This document shows positions 18,034 through 19,518 of a stretch of 19,518 nucleotides of DNA, piece after piece. Position 1 is the stretch's first letter, and each line of letters begins with the position of its first letter. The position numbers and the translations under genes were made by a program. The notes beneath the pieces are model-generated. The model was not told the origin of the DNA, did no database searches, and was given only the letters and a program-made list of their open reading frames with translations. Source of the DNA: Peptococcaceae bacterium (GTDB taxonomy: Bacteria > Bacillota > Desulfotomaculia > Desulfotomaculales > Desulfocucumaceae); assembly GCA_013336365.1 (NCBI GenBank), contig JAAXTT010000016.1:1-19518 (forward strand), in the 5' to 3' direction.

Positions 18034-19518
18034 TTACTCCTTCCAGACAGTCGTCCCTTTAAGGCAGTCATGGTAACTATCTGATCCCGGCCATTTTTCT
18101 TAGCCTTAGCCAGTGCTTTACCGGCACCCTTTAAAAGCTGGTCAAAATCCTTACCATCCTGGGGAGCAACTGCCAACCCAATACTGAATTTGATTCTCAG
18201 CAAAGGGTAGTCCTCGGAAAATTGATAGCGGGCAAAATCATCCCGTATCTTTTCCAAAAATTCCATAGCCATTTCTTCATCATGTTCCAAAAACAATATG
18301 GAAAACTCATCATCCCCGAAGCGTCCAACAAAAATCAGCTCGCTTTCCAGCGATCCCAAAAAATTTCCCAGCCGATAAATCATGGCATCTCCTACCTCTT
18401 GACCCCAGCCATCATTTATATGACCCAATATGTCCAGATCTAGCAAAGCCAAAGCAACCCTTTTCTCGTCATAATCCGCCTTTTTTTCAAATGCCTGTCT
18501 TCCCTTAAGAACAAAGACCTTGCGGTTTAGAAGTCCGGTTACCGGATCCCTTCTTTTCAAGATTTCCAGCCTTTCCTGCTGGATCTCATTTATCAAAGAA
18601 ACCGTGACTCTTCCCGACAAGGAAACAGCAACTGCCAGGTCACCCTCGGAAAAGGAAAGCGCCTTCTTTTCCCCAATAACCACCAACCCCAAAGGACCTA
18701 TTTCTCCCGGCAAAGGAATAACCATCAGAGATTTGAAGACCTGAGGAAGCCCTTGGTCACTCTTTACTCTGGGGTCTATTCTGGAATTAAAAACAATGTC
18801 CGGTTCTCCATTTTCTATTGTCCAGCCAAAGAACCCCTCTCCTGAGGTGATAATATCCTTTTCCAGCTGTTCACTATAAGGTCCCAAAACACCGGCACAG
18901 GAATAATGTCTGCCCTCAGGCGTTCTGAGATATACTATTCCGGTGTGAAAATTAATCGCCCGTTGCATCTCACTTAAAAGTATCTCGGGTATTTCCTTCA
19001 AGGACGGGTTATCCCCGAGAGCCTTGTTGATTTCATAAACCGCTCTCAGCTCCCTGTTAACCAATTCTGTCCTAATATACCTTCGTAAAATCAATTGGAC
19101 TGCCAAAACAGGTACCACTAAAAGAAGCATTGGTCCCAGGCCAACCAGGGAATACAGAATTGCCATCACCACCCCAAAGGGCGTAGTAAACAAATAACTG
19201 AGACCATCCCAGCGCAGAGTATCCTTCCAGCTGTGAATCCTTAAGCCATCTCTATCTGGAGAGGTATATATATATACAAAAATATGGTTGATTATAAAAT
19301 AGAGAACAATAAAAACCACTAAATAAAAGGCACCGGCATAAGGGGTTTCCATTAAAAGGGCGGTATTGATTTCTTTTCCCCAGATAAGCCCGGTGATAAA
19401 AACCGTAACATACAAGGTCAATATCTGCTGGGACATATTAAAGGCTGTAGTCCTAAGGGAATTATTTTTATTCACTGCCCCATTGCCAATAAAAAACGCC
19501 ACTGAGCTGATCCAGACA
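18021..19518 (-). CDS. GAF-GGDEF membrane protein, 5' end beyond the window (partial)
   Basis: This is a signalling protein of the diguanylate cyclase family. About 498 residues are seen, and the frame is open through the right edge, so the N-terminus is missing; GTG at 19502 is probably internal because membrane-like sequence continues past it. Order (numbered from that GTG): three or more membrane helices (1-140), GAF-like domain (about 150-305), GGDEF domain (about 318-485; DPVTGLLNR, SIGLAVAPQDG, AKKNGRDQI). The active-site motif is GDDEF (396-400) instead of GGDEF. DLDILGHINDGWGQEVGD (355-372) has LG where Phe-Lys is usual and GQ for GH. No RxxD inhibitory site precedes it. Cyclase activity is therefore doubtful. 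It is coupled to comF. Confidence 0.87.
   Translation of the reverse strand, partial: VWISSVAFFIGNGAVNKNNSLRTTAFNMSQQILTLYVTVFITGLIWGKEINTALLMETPYAGAFYLVVFIVLYFIINHIFVYIYTSPDRDGLRIHSWKDTLRWDGLSYLFTTPFGVVMAILYSLVGLGPMLLLVVPVLAVQLILRRYIRTELVNRELRAVYEINKALGDNPSLKEIPEILLSEMQRAINFHTGIVYLRTPEGRHYSCAGVLGPYSEQLEKDIITSGEGFFGWTIENGEPDIVFNSRIDPRVKSDQGLPQVFKSLMVIPLPGEIGPLGLVVIGEKKALSFSEGDLAVAVSLSGRVTVSLINEIQQERLEILKRRDPVTGLLNRKVFVLKGRQAFEKKADYDEKRVALALLDLDILGHINDGWGQEVGDAMIYRLGNFLGSLESELIFVGRFGDDEFSILFLEHDEEMAMEFLEKIRDDFARYQFSEDYPLLRIKFSIGLAVAPQDGKDFDQLLKGAGKALAKAKKNGRDQIVTMTALKGRLSGRSKWLT

Noticed and set aside
1..19518. CRISPR array, phage, transposase, toxin-antitoxin or defence system
   Set aside because: Both strands were read for direct repeats with spacers, integrase/transposase motifs and small paired genes; every sizeable coding region is explained by a known housekeeping or transport family.

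Overview
The window reads as low-to-mid GC Firmicutes DNA, most likely an anaerobic Clostridia member of the Peptococcaceae/Syntrophomonadaceae type. The evidence is strong AGGAGG-type ribosome sites, many GTG/TTG starts, sigma-A promoters, hairpin-plus-T terminators, an SLH-domain surface protein, a split (two-gene) transketolase, the long form of HPF, and the chromosomal order comF - csp - hpf - secA - prfB. No phage, transposase, CRISPR array, rRNA or tRNA was found. It is mainly a housekeeping region.

Layout. (1) 165-3389, plus strand: a polar amino-acid ABC importer (lipoprotein receptor, permease, ATPase) followed by a DMT/EamA transporter. A perfect 14-bp hairpin separates the receptor gene from the permease gene. 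(2) 3398-6128, minus strand: ftsE - ftsX - M23/EnvC-like coiled-coil protein, a cell-wall hydrolase control module, read from an extended -10 promoter near 6251-6259. (3) 6326-8335, plus strand: a lone SLH surface protein with six degenerate ~70-residue beta-rich repeats that become very acidic towards the C-terminus, followed by a strong terminator. (4) 15123-8490, minus strand: a probable single operon secA - prfB - yitT-like - transketolase N - transketolase C, with a promoter just upstream of secA and a terminator after the last gene. prfB needs a programmed +1 frameshift at an in-frame TGA. The two transketolase genes overlap by 8 nt just downstream of a G8 tract. (5) 15242-15922, minus strand: a LolA-like lipoprotein gene with its own promoter and terminator. 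(6) 15923-16349: a 427-nt gene-free stretch holding that promoter, a heptad repeat tract, an unexplained GC-rich block and the hpf terminator. (7) 16350-19518, minus strand: hpf, a cold-shock protein gene with a palindromic leader, comF, and a GAF-GGDEF protein cut by the right edge.

How the genes work together. FtsEX and the M23 protein should link division to peptidoglycan cutting. SecA, RF2 and HPF serve protein export, translation termination and ribosome hibernation. The split transketolase supplies the non-oxidative pentose phosphate pathway. The ABC and EamA transporters handle solute exchange.

I found no convincing new multi-gene system. The observations most worth a check are the slippable G8 at the transketolase junction, the RF2 recoding site, the HxH-to-HxD change in the M23 protein, the altered GGDEF site, the six-repeat SLH protein, and a heptad repeat with a shared 11-mer tail found in two intergenic regions.
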